Shown here piece by piece: positions 41,781 to 50,459 of a DNA stretch of 64,000 nt. A program made the translations under genes and the position numbers. Position 1 is the stretch's first letter. Each line of letters begins with the position of its first letter. The DNA comes from Amnibacterium endophyticum (GTDB taxonomy: Bacteria > Actinomycetota > Actinomycetes > Actinomycetales > Microbacteriaceae). A model generated the notes under the pieces. It saw nothing but the letters and a program-made list of their open reading frames with translations. It did not search any database and was not told the origin of the DNA. Where the stretch lies: assembly GCF_042680685.1 (NCBI RefSeq), contig NZ_JBHUEA010000001.1, positions 1-64,000 of the forward strand, read 5' to 3'.

Positions 41781-42965
41781 TCAGCCCGCCACCGGGTGGC
41801 GCCGGATCGCGTCCTCGTCCGGCTCGACGCCCCAGCCCGGGCCGTCCGGGACGTCGAGGAAGCCGTCCTCGACGACCAGCGGCTCGACCAGCAGCTCGTC
41901 CCGCCACGGCACGCCGTCCCCGTCGACCTCCGTGCGCGCGAGGTTCGGCACGACCGCGCTGAACTGCGCCGACATCGCGGTGGCGAGCGGGCCGTAGAAG
42001 TTGTGCGGCGCGACCGTCGCGCCGAACGCGTCCGCCATCGCCGCGATACGGGTCGCCTCGCCGACGCCGTTCCAGACCACGTCGACGATCGCGGTGTCGA
42101 GCGCCTCGGCCTCGAGGTACGGGCGGTACTCCGCCATCCCGAACAGGGACTCGCCGGAGGCGACCGGGAAGCCGGCGCGGTCGCGCAGCGAGGCGAGCGC
42201 GCGCGGGGCGACGCCGTCCAGCTCGAGCCAGCCGAGCCGCTGCCCGGCGAGCCCGTCGACGAGCCGCCGGTACCCGTCGGTGCGCAGCAGGAAGTTGACG
42301 TCGACGAGGATCGCGACGTCGTCGCCGGCGCCCTCCCGCAGCGCCGCGACGGTCCGCACGGTCTGCTCGATCATCCGGTCGTCCCAGTCCGAGCCGCCGA
42401 CGCCGGGCGAGCGCGCCCAGCCGAAGGCGCGGCCCCGCACCTCCTCGTCGTCGAGCGCGAGCACGTTCGTCTTCAGCGCCCGCCAGCCCGCGTCGCGCAC
42501 CTCGGTGCCGAGCGCCACGACGTCGTCCCAGGTGCGCAGGGGCGCCTTCCCGACGAGCTCCGCGGTGGTGCCGAAGCGGTAGGAGCCGCAGTGCGAGAAG
42601 TAGACCGGGAGGCGCGAGCGCACGGCGCCGCCGAGCAGGTCCGCGACCGACACGTCGAGCAGCCGGGCCTTCAGGTCGAGCAGCGCGTTCTCGACCGCAC
42701 CGATCGCCATCCGGTTCATCCCGCTCGCCGCGGGCGCCAGGTACGCGGTGAGCTCGCCGACGACGGCGTTCACCCGCATCGGGTCCGCGCCGAGCACGCG
42801 CGGTCGCAGCAGCTCGACCACGCGACCGAGTCCCGGCGCGCCGAACGCCTCGTTGAACTCGGCCCAGCCCGTCATCCCGCCGGCGGTGAGCTTCAGGAAC
42901 GAGACCGACCGCCAGCCGAGATCGGCGTGCAGCACCTCGAACCCGGTGACCTCGCTGCGTCGCAT
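41781..42965 (-). CDS. Enolase-superfamily (mandelate racemase/muconate lactonising type) enzyme
   Basis: A 394-residue protein with the capping domain first and a TIM barrel second. Metal ligands are visible as Asp222 (VDVN), Glu248 (WLELDG) and Glu272 (SGES); Asp295 and His321 (APHNFYG) form the Asp-His acid/base pair of the MR subgroup. The usual KxK at the end of strand 2 reads K165-T-N167, so the second Lys is missing. Sugar-acid dehydratases and 3,6-anhydro-sugar-acid cycloisomerases belong here. It is divergent from the GH2/sulfatase operon and shares its operator, so it likely handles a sugar acid from the same substrate. GGGGGAGCGG precedes the ATG. Confidence 0.88.
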   Translation of the reverse strand: MRRSEVTGFEVLHADLGWRSVSFLKLTAGGMTGWAEFNEAFGAPGLGRVVELLRPRVLGADPMRVNAVVGELTAYLAPAASGMNRMAIGAVENALLDLKARLLDVSVADLLGGAVRSRLPVYFSHCGSYRFGTTAELVGKAPLRTWDDVVALGTEVRDAGWRALKTNVLALDDEEVRGRAFGWARSPGVGGSDWDDRMIEQTVRTVAALREGAGDDVAILVDVNFLLRTDGYRRLVDGLAGQRLGWLELDGVAPRALASLRDRAGFPVASGESLFGMAEYRPYLEAEALDTAIVDVVWNGVGEATRIAAMADAFGATVAPHNFYGPLATAMSAQFSAVVPNLARTEVDGDGVPWRDELLVEPLVVEDGFLDVPDGPGWGVEPDEDAIRRHPVAG

Positions 42966-43066
42966 CCGCTCCCCCTCGACCGCCTCCGGTCTAGCAGAGG
43001 GCGCCCGTGAAGCCGGCGATCCGAGAGCCTGCTCGGCGCCTGTGAGGTCAACCCCTCGTCCGATAC

Positions 43067-43080
43067 TTGTAGCGTTGCAA
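43067..43080. promoter_or_regulatory. LacI-type operator in the enolase/GH2 divergent promoter
   Basis: TTGTAGCGTTGCAA is an imperfect palindrome (10 of 14 positions) with outer TTG/CAA and central CG, the classic LacI/GalR operator form. A GATACT -10-like box (43062-43067) ends exactly where it begins, so a bound repressor would block the plus-strand promoter. The cluster's own LacI gene at 49117 is the obvious candidate. Confidence 0.6.
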
Positions 43081-43130
43081 ATTAAGGGCTACCGTCCACA
43101 GGACCTGCCCGGAGCGACGAAGGAGTCCGC

Positions 43131-45116
43131 ATGCAGCACCCCGACATCCCGGAGGAGCGCCGCCCGTCCGGCCCGACCCGAGCGGCGGTGGTGCACGGAG
43201 CCGTCGCCGCGGGCGCCGCGGGCGCCCTCGTGGCCGCCGGCGGGACGAGCGCCGACGCGGAGGACCTCCGCCCGTCTCCGAGCCGTCTCCCCCAGGATCA
43301 GCCGGTCGAGACCGGGTGGCGACCGAAGCGGCCTCGGCTGACCACGCCGTGGACCCACGAGGTCTCCGCCTCCCACGCCCTCCCGGAGTACCCCCGTCCG
43401 CAGCTCGTGCGTCAGCAGTGGCGCAGCCTCAACGGCGTCTGGCAGTTCGCCGCCGTCTCCTCCGGCGCGACGATCCGTCCGGGCGCCGATCTGGCGGAGC
43501 GCATCCTGGTGCCGTTCCCCGTCGAGTCCGCGCTGTCGGGGATCATGCGGCACGAGGCGGCGATGCACTACCGCCGACGGTTCCGGGTGCCGACCTCGTG
43601 GCGCATCGGCGCGGGCAGGCGTCTCCTGATGCACTTCGACGCGGTCGACTGGTCCGCCCGGGTGCTGGTCAACGGGAAGCAGGTCGGAACGCACCGCGGC
43701 GCGTACGACCGGTTCTCCTTCGATGTGACGGACGCGCTCCACCTCGACCGTCACCACCGGCCCAGCGGCGACCAGGAGGTGGTCGTCGCCGTTGAGGACC
43801 CCACCGAGGACGGCGTGCAGCCGCTCGGCAAGCAGCGGACGACCGCCTTCGACCCCGCGACGCCGCACAGCGAGCTCTACTACGCACCGGTGTCGGGCGT
43901 CTGGGGCACGGTGTGGCTCGAGCCCGTCGACACGGTGCACGTGACCGAGATCGTCGTGACGCCCGAACTGCCGCACGAGCGCGCCGGGATCGCGGTGCAC
44001 CTCTCGGACGGGGCGTCGCACCCGGTCCGCCTCACCGTGCGCTCCGGCGGCCGGACGGTCGCGCGGGTCGCGGGCTCCGGAGGCCGGTCTGCGCAGGTGC
44101 ACCTCCCCGGCTTCACCGCCTGGTCGCCCGAGCACCCGCACCTCTACGACGTCGACGTCGAGGTGATGGCCGCCGGCCGCGACCGCGTCACGGGCTACTT
44201 CGCCATGCGCTCGGTCGAGGTCCAGCAGGTGGACGGCACGCCTCGCATCGTGCTGAACGGCCGGTTCCGGTCCCAGATCAGCTGCCTGCAGCAGGGGTAC
44301 TGGCCCGACGGCCTGTACACGGCCGCCACGGACGAGGCGCTCCGCTTCGACGTGGAGCAGGCGAAGCGGCTCGGCTTCACGACGATCCGCAAGCACCAGA
44401 AGACCGAGTCCGACCGGTGGTACCACTGGGCCGACCGCCTCGGGGTGCTCGTGTGGCAGGACATGCCCGCCACCGCCACCGGGCGCCAGCCTCCGAAGCA
44501 GGCGACGCCCGCGCAGCCGCCGGCGAAGGGGAAGGTCGAGTTCGAGCGCGAGCTCGCGGCCGTGGTCCGCCGGCTCCGCGCGTTCCCCTGCATCGTGATG
44601 TGGATCCCCTTCAACGAGGGCTGGGGCGCGTACGACCTCGCGCGTGTCGGCGAGTCGGTCCACGCGATCGACCCCACCCGCCTCATCGACGACATGAGCG
44701 GCACGACCACCGCCGACTACGACGAGGGCGGCGGCGACGTGCTCGACTGGCACAACCTCGGGTCGCACGACCCCGGGCCCGTCCCGCCGACGAGCGACGG
44801 GCGCGCCGCGGTGATCGGCGAGTTCGGGGCGTTCGGCTACGCGGTCGAGGGCCACGAGTGGTACCCGGGCCACAGCCGCCCGAACCAGGTCGTCGCCGGC
44901 GCCGAGGGCCTGACGAGCGCCTACGAGCAGGCGCTGCACCAGGTCGCGGGGTTCGTCCGCGACCACGGCCTGAGCGCCGCCAACTACAACCTGTTCGAGG
45001 ACGCGGAGCTCCAGGTGAACGGCCTCTACACGTACGACCGACGGGTGCTCAAGGGCGACCGCGCACGCCTCACCGCGGCGACGCGCGGCGTCGCCGACGC
45101 CGAGCCCGCCTCATGA
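43131..45116 (+). CDS. GH2-family glycoside hydrolase
   Basis: A 661-residue retaining glycosidase (beta-galactosidase/beta-glucuronidase-like). Domain order: sugar-binding jelly roll (YPRPQLVRQQWRSLNGVWQF, about 87-106; MHYRRRFRVP), Ig-like domain, then TIM barrel. Acid/base Glu ~496 is in PFNEGWG and the nucleophile Glu ~564 in IGEFGAFG. The N-terminus (PTRAAVVHGAVAAGAAGALV, then GGTSADA) looks like a Tat leader in which the second Arg is Ala, so export is doubtful. It opens a five-gene run with sulfatase, MFS transporter, FGE and LacI. Substrate inferred: a desulfated or sulfated glycoside. Confidence 0.9.
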   Translation: MQHPDIPEERRPSGPTRAAVVHGAVAAGAAGALVAAGGTSADAEDLRPSPSRLPQDQPVETGWRPKRPRLTTPWTHEVSASHALPEYPRPQLVRQQWRSLNGVWQFAAVSSGATIRPGADLAERILVPFPVESALSGIMRHEAAMHYRRRFRVPTSWRIGAGRRLLMHFDAVDWSARVLVNGKQVGTHRGAYDRFSFDVTDALHLDRHHRPSGDQEVVVAVEDPTEDGVQPLGKQRTTAFDPATPHSELYYAPVSGVWGTVWLEPVDTVHVTEIVVTPELPHERAGIAVHLSDGASHPVRLTVRSGGRTVARVAGSGGRSAQVHLPGFTAWSPEHPHLYDVDVEVMAAGRDRVTGYFAMRSVEVQQVDGTPRIVLNGRFRSQISCLQQGYWPDGLYTAATDEALRFDVEQAKRLGFTTIRKHQKTESDRWYHWADRLGVLVWQDMPATATGRQPPKQATPAQPPAKGKVEFERELAAVVRRLRAFPCIVMWIPFNEGWGAYDLARVGESVHAIDPTRLIDDMSGTTTADYDEGGGDVLDWHNLGSHDPGPVPPTSDGRAAVIGEFGAFGYAVEGHEWYPGHSRPNQVVAGAEGLTSAYEQALHQVAGFVRDHGLSAANYNLFEDAELQVNGLYTYDRRVLKGDRARLTAATRGVADAEPAS

Positions 45117-45184
45117 CCCCAGCGGGCGCGGGCCGCCCGGCGCCCGAGCCCCGCTCCCCCGCACCCACGACGGAAGGACGACGC

Positions 45185-46633
45185 ATGACCGATCGACCGA
45201 ACATCCTCTGGATCTGCACCGACCAGCAGCGCTGGGACACCCTCGGCGCCTACGGCAACGGGTGGACGCGCACGCCGAACCTCGACGCGCTCGCGGCCGG
45301 CGGGACGATCCTCGACGCCGCCTACGCGCAGAGCCCCGTCTGCACGCCTTCTCGCGCCAGCTTCCTCACCGGGCGGTACCCGCGCACCACCGGGGCACGG
45401 CAGAACGGGCAGTCGATCCCCGAGGGCGAGGTGCTGCTGCCGCGCCTGCTCGCCGACGCCGGCTACGTGTGCGGCCTGTCGGGGAAGCTGCACGTCGCCG
45501 CATCGCACTGGAGCGTCTCCCCGGGGACCGAGCCCCGCATCGACGACGGCTACTCGGAGTTCCACTGGTCCCACGACCCGCGCCCGGAGTGGCAGAGCAA
45601 CGAGTACCACCACTGGCTGCACCGCAAGGGCGTCACCTACTCGACACCGCCCCTGGAGGGCTCCGACCACGTCCTGGTCGGCATGCCCGAGGAGGCCCAT
45701 CAGACCACCTGGTGCGCCGAGACGGCGATCGACTTCATCGAAGCCGGCCGGGACGCCCGGACGCCGTGGTTCTTCTCGGTCAACATCTTCGACCCGCACC
45801 ACCCGTTCGACCCGCCCGCCTCCTACCTGCAGCGCTACCTCGACCGGCTGGACGAGATCCCGCTGCCCGACTACGTCGAGGGCGAGCTGGCCGACAAGCC
45901 GGTCTTCCAGCGCATCGACCACGAGAACGCCTACGGCGGTGAGGAGCCGTACCACTACGACGGGATGTCCGACCGGGAGCACCGGCTCGTCCGCGCGGCG
46001 TACTGGGCGATGTGCGACCTGATCGACGTCCAGGTCGGTCGCATGCTGCGGTCGCTCGAGGAGACGGGGCAACTCGAGGACACGATCGTGGTGTTCTCCA
46101 CCGATCACGGCGAGATGCTCGGCGACCACGGCATCTACTTGAAGGGCCCGTACTTCTACGAGCCGGCCGTGCGGGTGCCGCTGATCGTGTCCCAGCCCGG
46201 CACCGTCCCCGGCGGGCGCCGCATCGAGGACCTGGTCGAGCTCGTCGACCTCGCCCCCACGCTGCTCGAGGCCGTGGGCCTCCCCCGGCACGAGGGCATG
46301 CAGGGCCGCTCGATCTGGGCGGACCTGACGGGCCAGGACGCGGCGGCGACCGCCCCGCGCGAGAGCGTCTACTCCGAGTACTACAACGCGATGCCGTGGC
46401 ACCCGGATCCGAAGCCCCAGGCCACCATGATCCGCACGACCCGGCACAAGCTCGTCGCCTTCCACGGCATCGACGCCGGCGAGCTCTACGACCTCGAGGC
46501 GGATCCCGGCGAGCACCGCAACCTCTGGCGATCTCCCGAGCACGTCGCCGTGAAGGCGGACCTGCTCACCCGCCTGGCGGAGCGGATGGCCTTCACCGCA
46601 GACCCGCTGCCCGCCCGCACGGCCAACTTCTGA
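45185..46633 (+). CDS. Type I (formylglycine) sulfatase
   Basis: A 482-residue arylsulfatase-superfamily enzyme that removes sulfate esters. The maturation motif VCTPSRASFLTGRYP places the formylglycine Cys at residue 53. Metal ligands lie in WICTDQQ near residue 13 and FSTDHGEMLGDHG. GKLHVAA supplies the catalytic Lys and His. No signal peptide is visible, so it would act in the cytoplasm after uptake. A GGAAGGA site precedes the ATG. The gene that activates it (FGE) is two genes downstream. Confidence 0.95.
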   Translation: MTDRPNILWICTDQQRWDTLGAYGNGWTRTPNLDALAAGGTILDAAYAQSPVCTPSRASFLTGRYPRTTGARQNGQSIPEGEVLLPRLLADAGYVCGLSGKLHVAASHWSVSPGTEPRIDDGYSEFHWSHDPRPEWQSNEYHHWLHRKGVTYSTPPLEGSDHVLVGMPEEAHQTTWCAETAIDFIEAGRDARTPWFFSVNIFDPHHPFDPPASYLQRYLDRLDEIPLPDYVEGELADKPVFQRIDHENAYGGEEPYHYDGMSDREHRLVRAAYWAMCDLIDVQVGRMLRSLEETGQLEDTIVVFSTDHGEMLGDHGIYLKGPYFYEPAVRVPLIVSQPGTVPGGRRIEDLVELVDLAPTLLEAVGLPRHEGMQGRSIWADLTGQDAAATAPRESVYSEYYNAMPWHPDPKPQATMIRTTRHKLVAFHGIDAGELYDLEADPGEHRNLWRSPEHVAVKADLLTRLAERMAFTADPLPARTANF

Positions 46634-46675
46634 CTCCTGCGGCGCCCGAGGGCGCCGTGATCCGAAAGGCACTTC

Positions 46676-48046
46676 ATGACGACGACCTCCTCCGCGACCC
46701 CGCGCAGGGTGATCGGCCGCGGCAGCTACGCGATCGGCGCGCTCGGCGGCGGCATCCGCGGCTACGAGCTGGGCGTGGTGTCCGGCGCCCTGCTGTTCGC
46801 CGGACCGGCGCTGGGCCTCAGCCCGGGCGTCACCGGACTCGTCGTGAGCGCGGCCCTGATCGGCTCACTCGTCGGCGCCCTCGGCGTCGGTCCGCTCGCG
46901 GACCGGTTCGGGCGCCGCACCATGCTGACCGGCGGCGCCGTCCTCTACATCGTCGGCATCCTCGCGGCGGCGTTCGCGCCGACGGCGGCCGTGCTGGTCA
47001 TCGCCCGCATCGTCCTCGGGCTCGCGGTCGGCATCGCGACCGCGATGATCCCGGTCTACCTGAGCGAGATCGCACCGGCGGTGCGGCGCGGCTCGGCGAG
47101 CGGCCTGTTCCAGGTCATGATCACCGTCGGCGTGCTGGTGGCGAGCCTGATCAGCCTCGCCTTCACCCCCACCGGCGGGTGGCGCTGGATGTTCGGGCTC
47201 GGCGCGCTGCCCGCCCTCGCGATGCTCGTGGGCTCGCTGCGGCTGCCCGAGAGCCCCCGGTGGCTCGTGCGCCGGGGACGCGTGGACGAGGCCCGCGCGA
47301 TCCTCGCCGGGACGAGGAGCCCGGGGGACGTCGAAGCCGAGATCGAGTCGATCCGGTCGGTGAACGCCGAGGAGCACTCCGGTGCCCGGCGCACCCTGCT
47401 GCGGTCCCGGCTGCTCCTGCGCCTCCTCGTGATCGGCTCGGGCCTCGGGATCCTGCAGCAGCTGATCGGCATCAACGCGATCACCTACTACGCCCCGACC
47501 GTGCTGACCGGCATCGGGTTCAGCGACGCCGCCGCGATCACCGCCAACGTCGGCCTCTCCACGCTCGGGTTGATCTTCACCCTGGTCATGGCGTACTTCG
47601 TCGTCGACCGGCTCGGCCGCAAGAAGCCGCTGATGTTCGGCGCGCTGCTGATGGCGCTGAGCATGGCGGTGCTCGGCATCGTGTTCCTCGGGGCACGGGA
47701 CGGCGCCGTCACGGGCGGCGCCGGGGTGCTCGCCGTCGCCGGGCTGGCCGTCTTCCAGATCGCGTTCGCGCTCAGCTGGGGCGGCATCGTCTGGATCGTC
47801 TTCGGCGAGATGTTCCCCCTCGCGGTGCGCGGCGCCGCCGTCGGCATCGCCACCTTCCTCACCGAGCTGACGAGCGTCGTGATCAGCCTGGTCTTCCCGT
47901 CGCTGCTGGCGACCGGCGCCTCCACCGTGTTCTTCGGGTTCGCGGTGATGGGCGTGATCGCCTTCCTCTGGGCGCTGCTGATGGTGCCCGAGACGCGGAA
48001 CCGGTCGCTCGAGCAGATCGAGGCGGACCTGGTGACCCGACGATGA
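46676..48046 (+). CDS. MFS transporter, sugar porter family
   Basis: A 456-residue, twelve-helix transporter. GVVSGALLF early, DRFGRRTMLTGG between helices 2 and 3, PESPRWLVRRGRVDEARAIL before the central loop, QQLIGINAITYYAPTVL in helix 7, and PETRNRSLEQIE at the end are the sugar-porter signatures (galactose/xylose type). Within this operon it probably imports the sulfated glycoside. Coupled to the FGE gene through ATGA overlap. Confidence 0.93.
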   Translation: MTTTSSATPRRVIGRGSYAIGALGGGIRGYELGVVSGALLFAGPALGLSPGVTGLVVSAALIGSLVGALGVGPLADRFGRRTMLTGGAVLYIVGILAAAFAPTAAVLVIARIVLGLAVGIATAMIPVYLSEIAPAVRRGSASGLFQVMITVGVLVASLISLAFTPTGGWRWMFGLGALPALAMLVGSLRLPESPRWLVRRGRVDEARAILAGTRSPGDVEAEIESIRSVNAEEHSGARRTLLRSRLLLRLLVIGSGLGILQQLIGINAITYYAPTVLTGIGFSDAAAITANVGLSTLGLIFTLVMAYFVVDRLGRKKPLMFGALLMALSMAVLGIVFLGARDGAVTGGAGVLAVAGLAVFQIAFALSWGGIVWIVFGEMFPLAVRGAAVGIATFLTELTSVVISLVFPSLLATGASTVFFGFAVMGVIAFLWALLMVPETRNRSLEQIEADLVTRR

Positions 48047-49065
48047 CCGACGCGGTCGTCGGCCTCGGGGCGCACGGCGGGGGCTGCTGCGCCCCGACCA
48101 TGTCCCGAGCCGGCATCACCACCGCGCCCGCGAGCGCTCATCCGGCGGCGGAGCACCCCTCGCCCTCGGCGGCGCGGCACCGGATCGAGCAGGCGCGGGT
48201 GCCGGCGCAGCGCTTCCTGATGGGCGACGCCTGCGGTGACGGACGACGAGGCGACGGCGAGAGCCCGGTGCATCCGGTCGAGCTGAGCGCCTGCTCCATC
48301 GACGTCACCACGGTGACCAACGCGCAGTTCGCCCGGTTCGTGGACGAGACCGGTCATCGCACCGACGCCGAGCGCGCCGGGTTCTCCGCGGTGTTCCACC
48401 TGGCCTTCGACGGCGACGACGCGGACGTGATCGGCGTGCCGCCCGGGACCCCGTGGTGGCTCGGCGTGCTCGGCGCGGACTGGCGCCGCCCCGCCGGCCG
48501 GGGCTCGACGATCGCGGACCTGGCGGACCATCCCGTGGTCCACGTCTCCTGGTACGACGCGGAGGCGTACTGCGCCTGGGCCGGCCGGGCGCTGCCGACC
48601 GAGGCGCAGTGGGAGGCGGCGTCGCGCGGCGGCGAGGAGGGGCTGCGGTACCCGTGGGGCGACGAGCTGCGACCCGCGGCAGGTGAGGACTGGCCCCTCA
48701 ACATCTGGCAGGGCGCGTTCCCTGATGCGAACACCCTGGAGGACGGCTACCTCACCACCGCCCCCGCCGACGCGTTCGCCCCGAATGCGTACGGGTTGAG
48801 GCAGACCGTCGGCAACGTCTGGGAGTGGTGCGCCGACGGGTGGGACGCCCGGACCTACGCCCGCGACGCGGCGCTCGGCGCGGTCCAAGACCCGACCGGG
48901 CCGGTCGCAGCGCCCGGCGCGTCCCGCGTGCTGCGCGGCGGCTCCTACCTCTGCCACGACTCGTACTGCAACCGGTACCGCAACTCCGCCCGCACCTCGA
49001 ACACCCCCGACTCATCGGCCGGGAACGTCGGGTTCCGGACGGTCGCCGTGGACCGTGCGGCCTGA
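48043..49065 (+). CDS. Formylglycine-generating enzyme (sulfatase maturase)
   Basis: A 340-residue SUMF1/FGE protein that oxidises the sulfatase Cys to formylglycine using O2 and copper. The active-site pair Cys304 and Cys309 (YLCHDSYCNRYR) is spaced C-x4-C as in functional FGEs. VTTVTNAQFARFV, HVSWYDAEAYCAWAGRALPTEAQWE (about 167-191) and GNVWEWCADGW are fold signatures. It opens with a GGGCCAPT segment. ATG 48043 overlaps the MFS stop. The pairing with a single sulfatase in one operon strongly suggests a dedicated maturase. Confidence 0.94.
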   Translation: MTDAVVGLGAHGGGCCAPTMSRAGITTAPASAHPAAEHPSPSAARHRIEQARVPAQRFLMGDACGDGRRGDGESPVHPVELSACSIDVTTVTNAQFARFVDETGHRTDAERAGFSAVFHLAFDGDDADVIGVPPGTPWWLGVLGADWRRPAGRGSTIADLADHPVVHVSWYDAEAYCAWAGRALPTEAQWEAASRGGEEGLRYPWGDELRPAAGEDWPLNIWQGAFPDANTLEDGYLTTAPADAFAPNAYGLRQTVGNVWEWCADGWDARTYARDAALGAVQDPTGPVAAPGASRVLRGGSYLCHDSYCNRYRNSARTSNTPDSSAGNVGFRTVAVDRAA

Positions 49066-49116
49066 TCCGACCGCTCCTGTGCCGCCCGCGCGGCGCCGGC
49101 GGCCGAGAATGGGGGC

Positions 49117-50139
49117 ATGAGCACCGGCGGGCGACGGAGCCGGCCGACCGTGGCCGACGTCGCTCGAGCTGCCGAGGTGGCGCCGAGCACCGTGTCGAAC
49201 GTGCTGCACGACCACCCGAACGTACGGCCCGAGAAGCGGGCCCGGGTCCTGGCCGCGATCGACGAGCTCGGCTACGTCCCCTCGTTCGCGAGCCGGCAGC
49301 TGCGCCGCGGCGGCCTGGACGCCGTCGCGCTGGTCGTGCCCGACATCACCTCGCCCTACTTCGCCGGCCTCGCGCACGCCTTCATGGCCGAGGCGCGTCG
49401 TCGCGGGATCACGCTGCTGATCGACGAGACCGACGGACGGCTCGATCAGGAGCGTCACGCGGCGCGCGGCTACCCGGAGCTCGGCCTGTCCGGCGTCGTC
49501 TTCCTGCCCGTCGCGATCGACCCGGCGGAGCTCGACAGCCACCGGAGCGCGACCCCGATGGTGCTGCTCGGCGAGCACGTGCGCTCCGACCGGTTCGACC
49601 ACGTCGCCATCGACAGCCGACGCTCCGCTCGTGAGGCGACCGCGCACCTGCTCGCGCTCGGCCGCTCCCGGCTCGCCTTCATCGGCCTCGGCACGGGTCC
49701 CGGGCGGCTCCGCGAGCTCGGCTTCGAGGACGCGAGGGTCGCGGCCGGCCTGACGCCCGGTGCGGCGACCGTTCTGCACGTGCGGGAGTCGAGCCGCGAC
49801 GAGGGCGCCGAGGCCCTGCGACGCCTGCTCCCCCGCATCGCCGAGGTCGACGGCATCGTCTGCTCCTCCGACCTGCTCGCGATCGGAGCGCTCCGCGAGC
49901 TGCACGCCGCCGGGGTCGCGGTGCCGGACGACGTGGCGGTCCTGGGGTGGGACGACACCCCCGACGCGAGCTGGACGACCCCGACCCTCACCTCCGTCGC
50001 CTACGACATGGCCGGCATCGCGAGCCGGAGCATCGACGCGCTCGAACGCCGCCGGGACGCCCCGCTCGCCGAGGCCCGTCAGATCCTCGTCGACCACCGA
50101 GTGGTGCCTCGCGCGTCGACCGTCGCTCCGGCGGGGTGA
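49117..50139 (+). CDS. LacI-family regulator of the sulfated-glycan cluster
   Basis: A 340-residue repressor. HTH TVADVARAAEVAPSTVSNVLHDH, hinge RARVLAAIDELGYVPSFASRQLRRGG, effector domain with LDAVALVVPDITSPYFAG, VFLPVAIDPAEL, GIVCSSDLLAIGAL and VLGWDDTPDASW. It lies 51 bp after the FGE gene on the same strand. The predicted operator at 43067-43080 is 6 kb upstream at the head of the run. Effector presumably a breakdown product of the substrate. Confidence 0.93.
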   Translation: MSTGGRRSRPTVADVARAAEVAPSTVSNVLHDHPNVRPEKRARVLAAIDELGYVPSFASRQLRRGGLDAVALVVPDITSPYFAGLAHAFMAEARRRGITLLIDETDGRLDQERHAARGYPELGLSGVVFLPVAIDPAELDSHRSATPMVLLGEHVRSDRFDHVAIDSRRSAREATAHLLALGRSRLAFIGLGTGPGRLRELGFEDARVAAGLTPGAATVLHVRESSRDEGAEALRRLLPRIAEVDGIVCSSDLLAIGALRELHAAGVAVPDDVAVLGWDDTPDASWTTPTLTSVAYDMAGIASRSIDALERRRDAPLAEARQILVDHRVVPRASTVAPAG

Positions 50140-50183
50140 CGGCCGGAGCGCGGCTGCGGAACGGCAGCGCCTCGAGGGTGCGA

Positions 50184-50366
50184 TCAGTGCGTGGCGCCGA
50201 CCAGGGCGTCGGCGAAGATCACGCCGTAGAGCACTCCCGAGCCCGTGAGCAGCGCCAGCAGCGAGGGGCGGACCCAGACCGGGTCGCCGTCCTCGCCGAG
50301 CAGCAGACGGAGGCCGCGGGAGCGGACGTGCACGGCCCGCTCCTCCGCGATGCTCCCCGTGCTCAC
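50184..50366 (-). CDS. Small single-helix membrane protein, 60 residues
   Basis: GTG 50366 opens STGSIAEERAVHVRSRG, then LRLLLGEDGDPVWVRPSLLAL and a hydrophobic helix to the C-terminus (GSGVLYGVIFADALVG). Codon use is like that of real genes here. No family recognised. It may be a small membrane protein of unknown role. Confidence 0.55.
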   Translation of the reverse strand: MSTGSIAEERAVHVRSRGLRLLLGEDGDPVWVRPSLLALLTGSGVLYGVIFADALVGATH

Positions 50367-50459
50367 GCTGTCAGTCTGAACTCGTCACCCGGACGCCGCC
50401 CGTGCGGCACCCGGGTCGCTGCACCAAGGTGCCCGAACGGAACCTGAGTGCGCCGGCGG

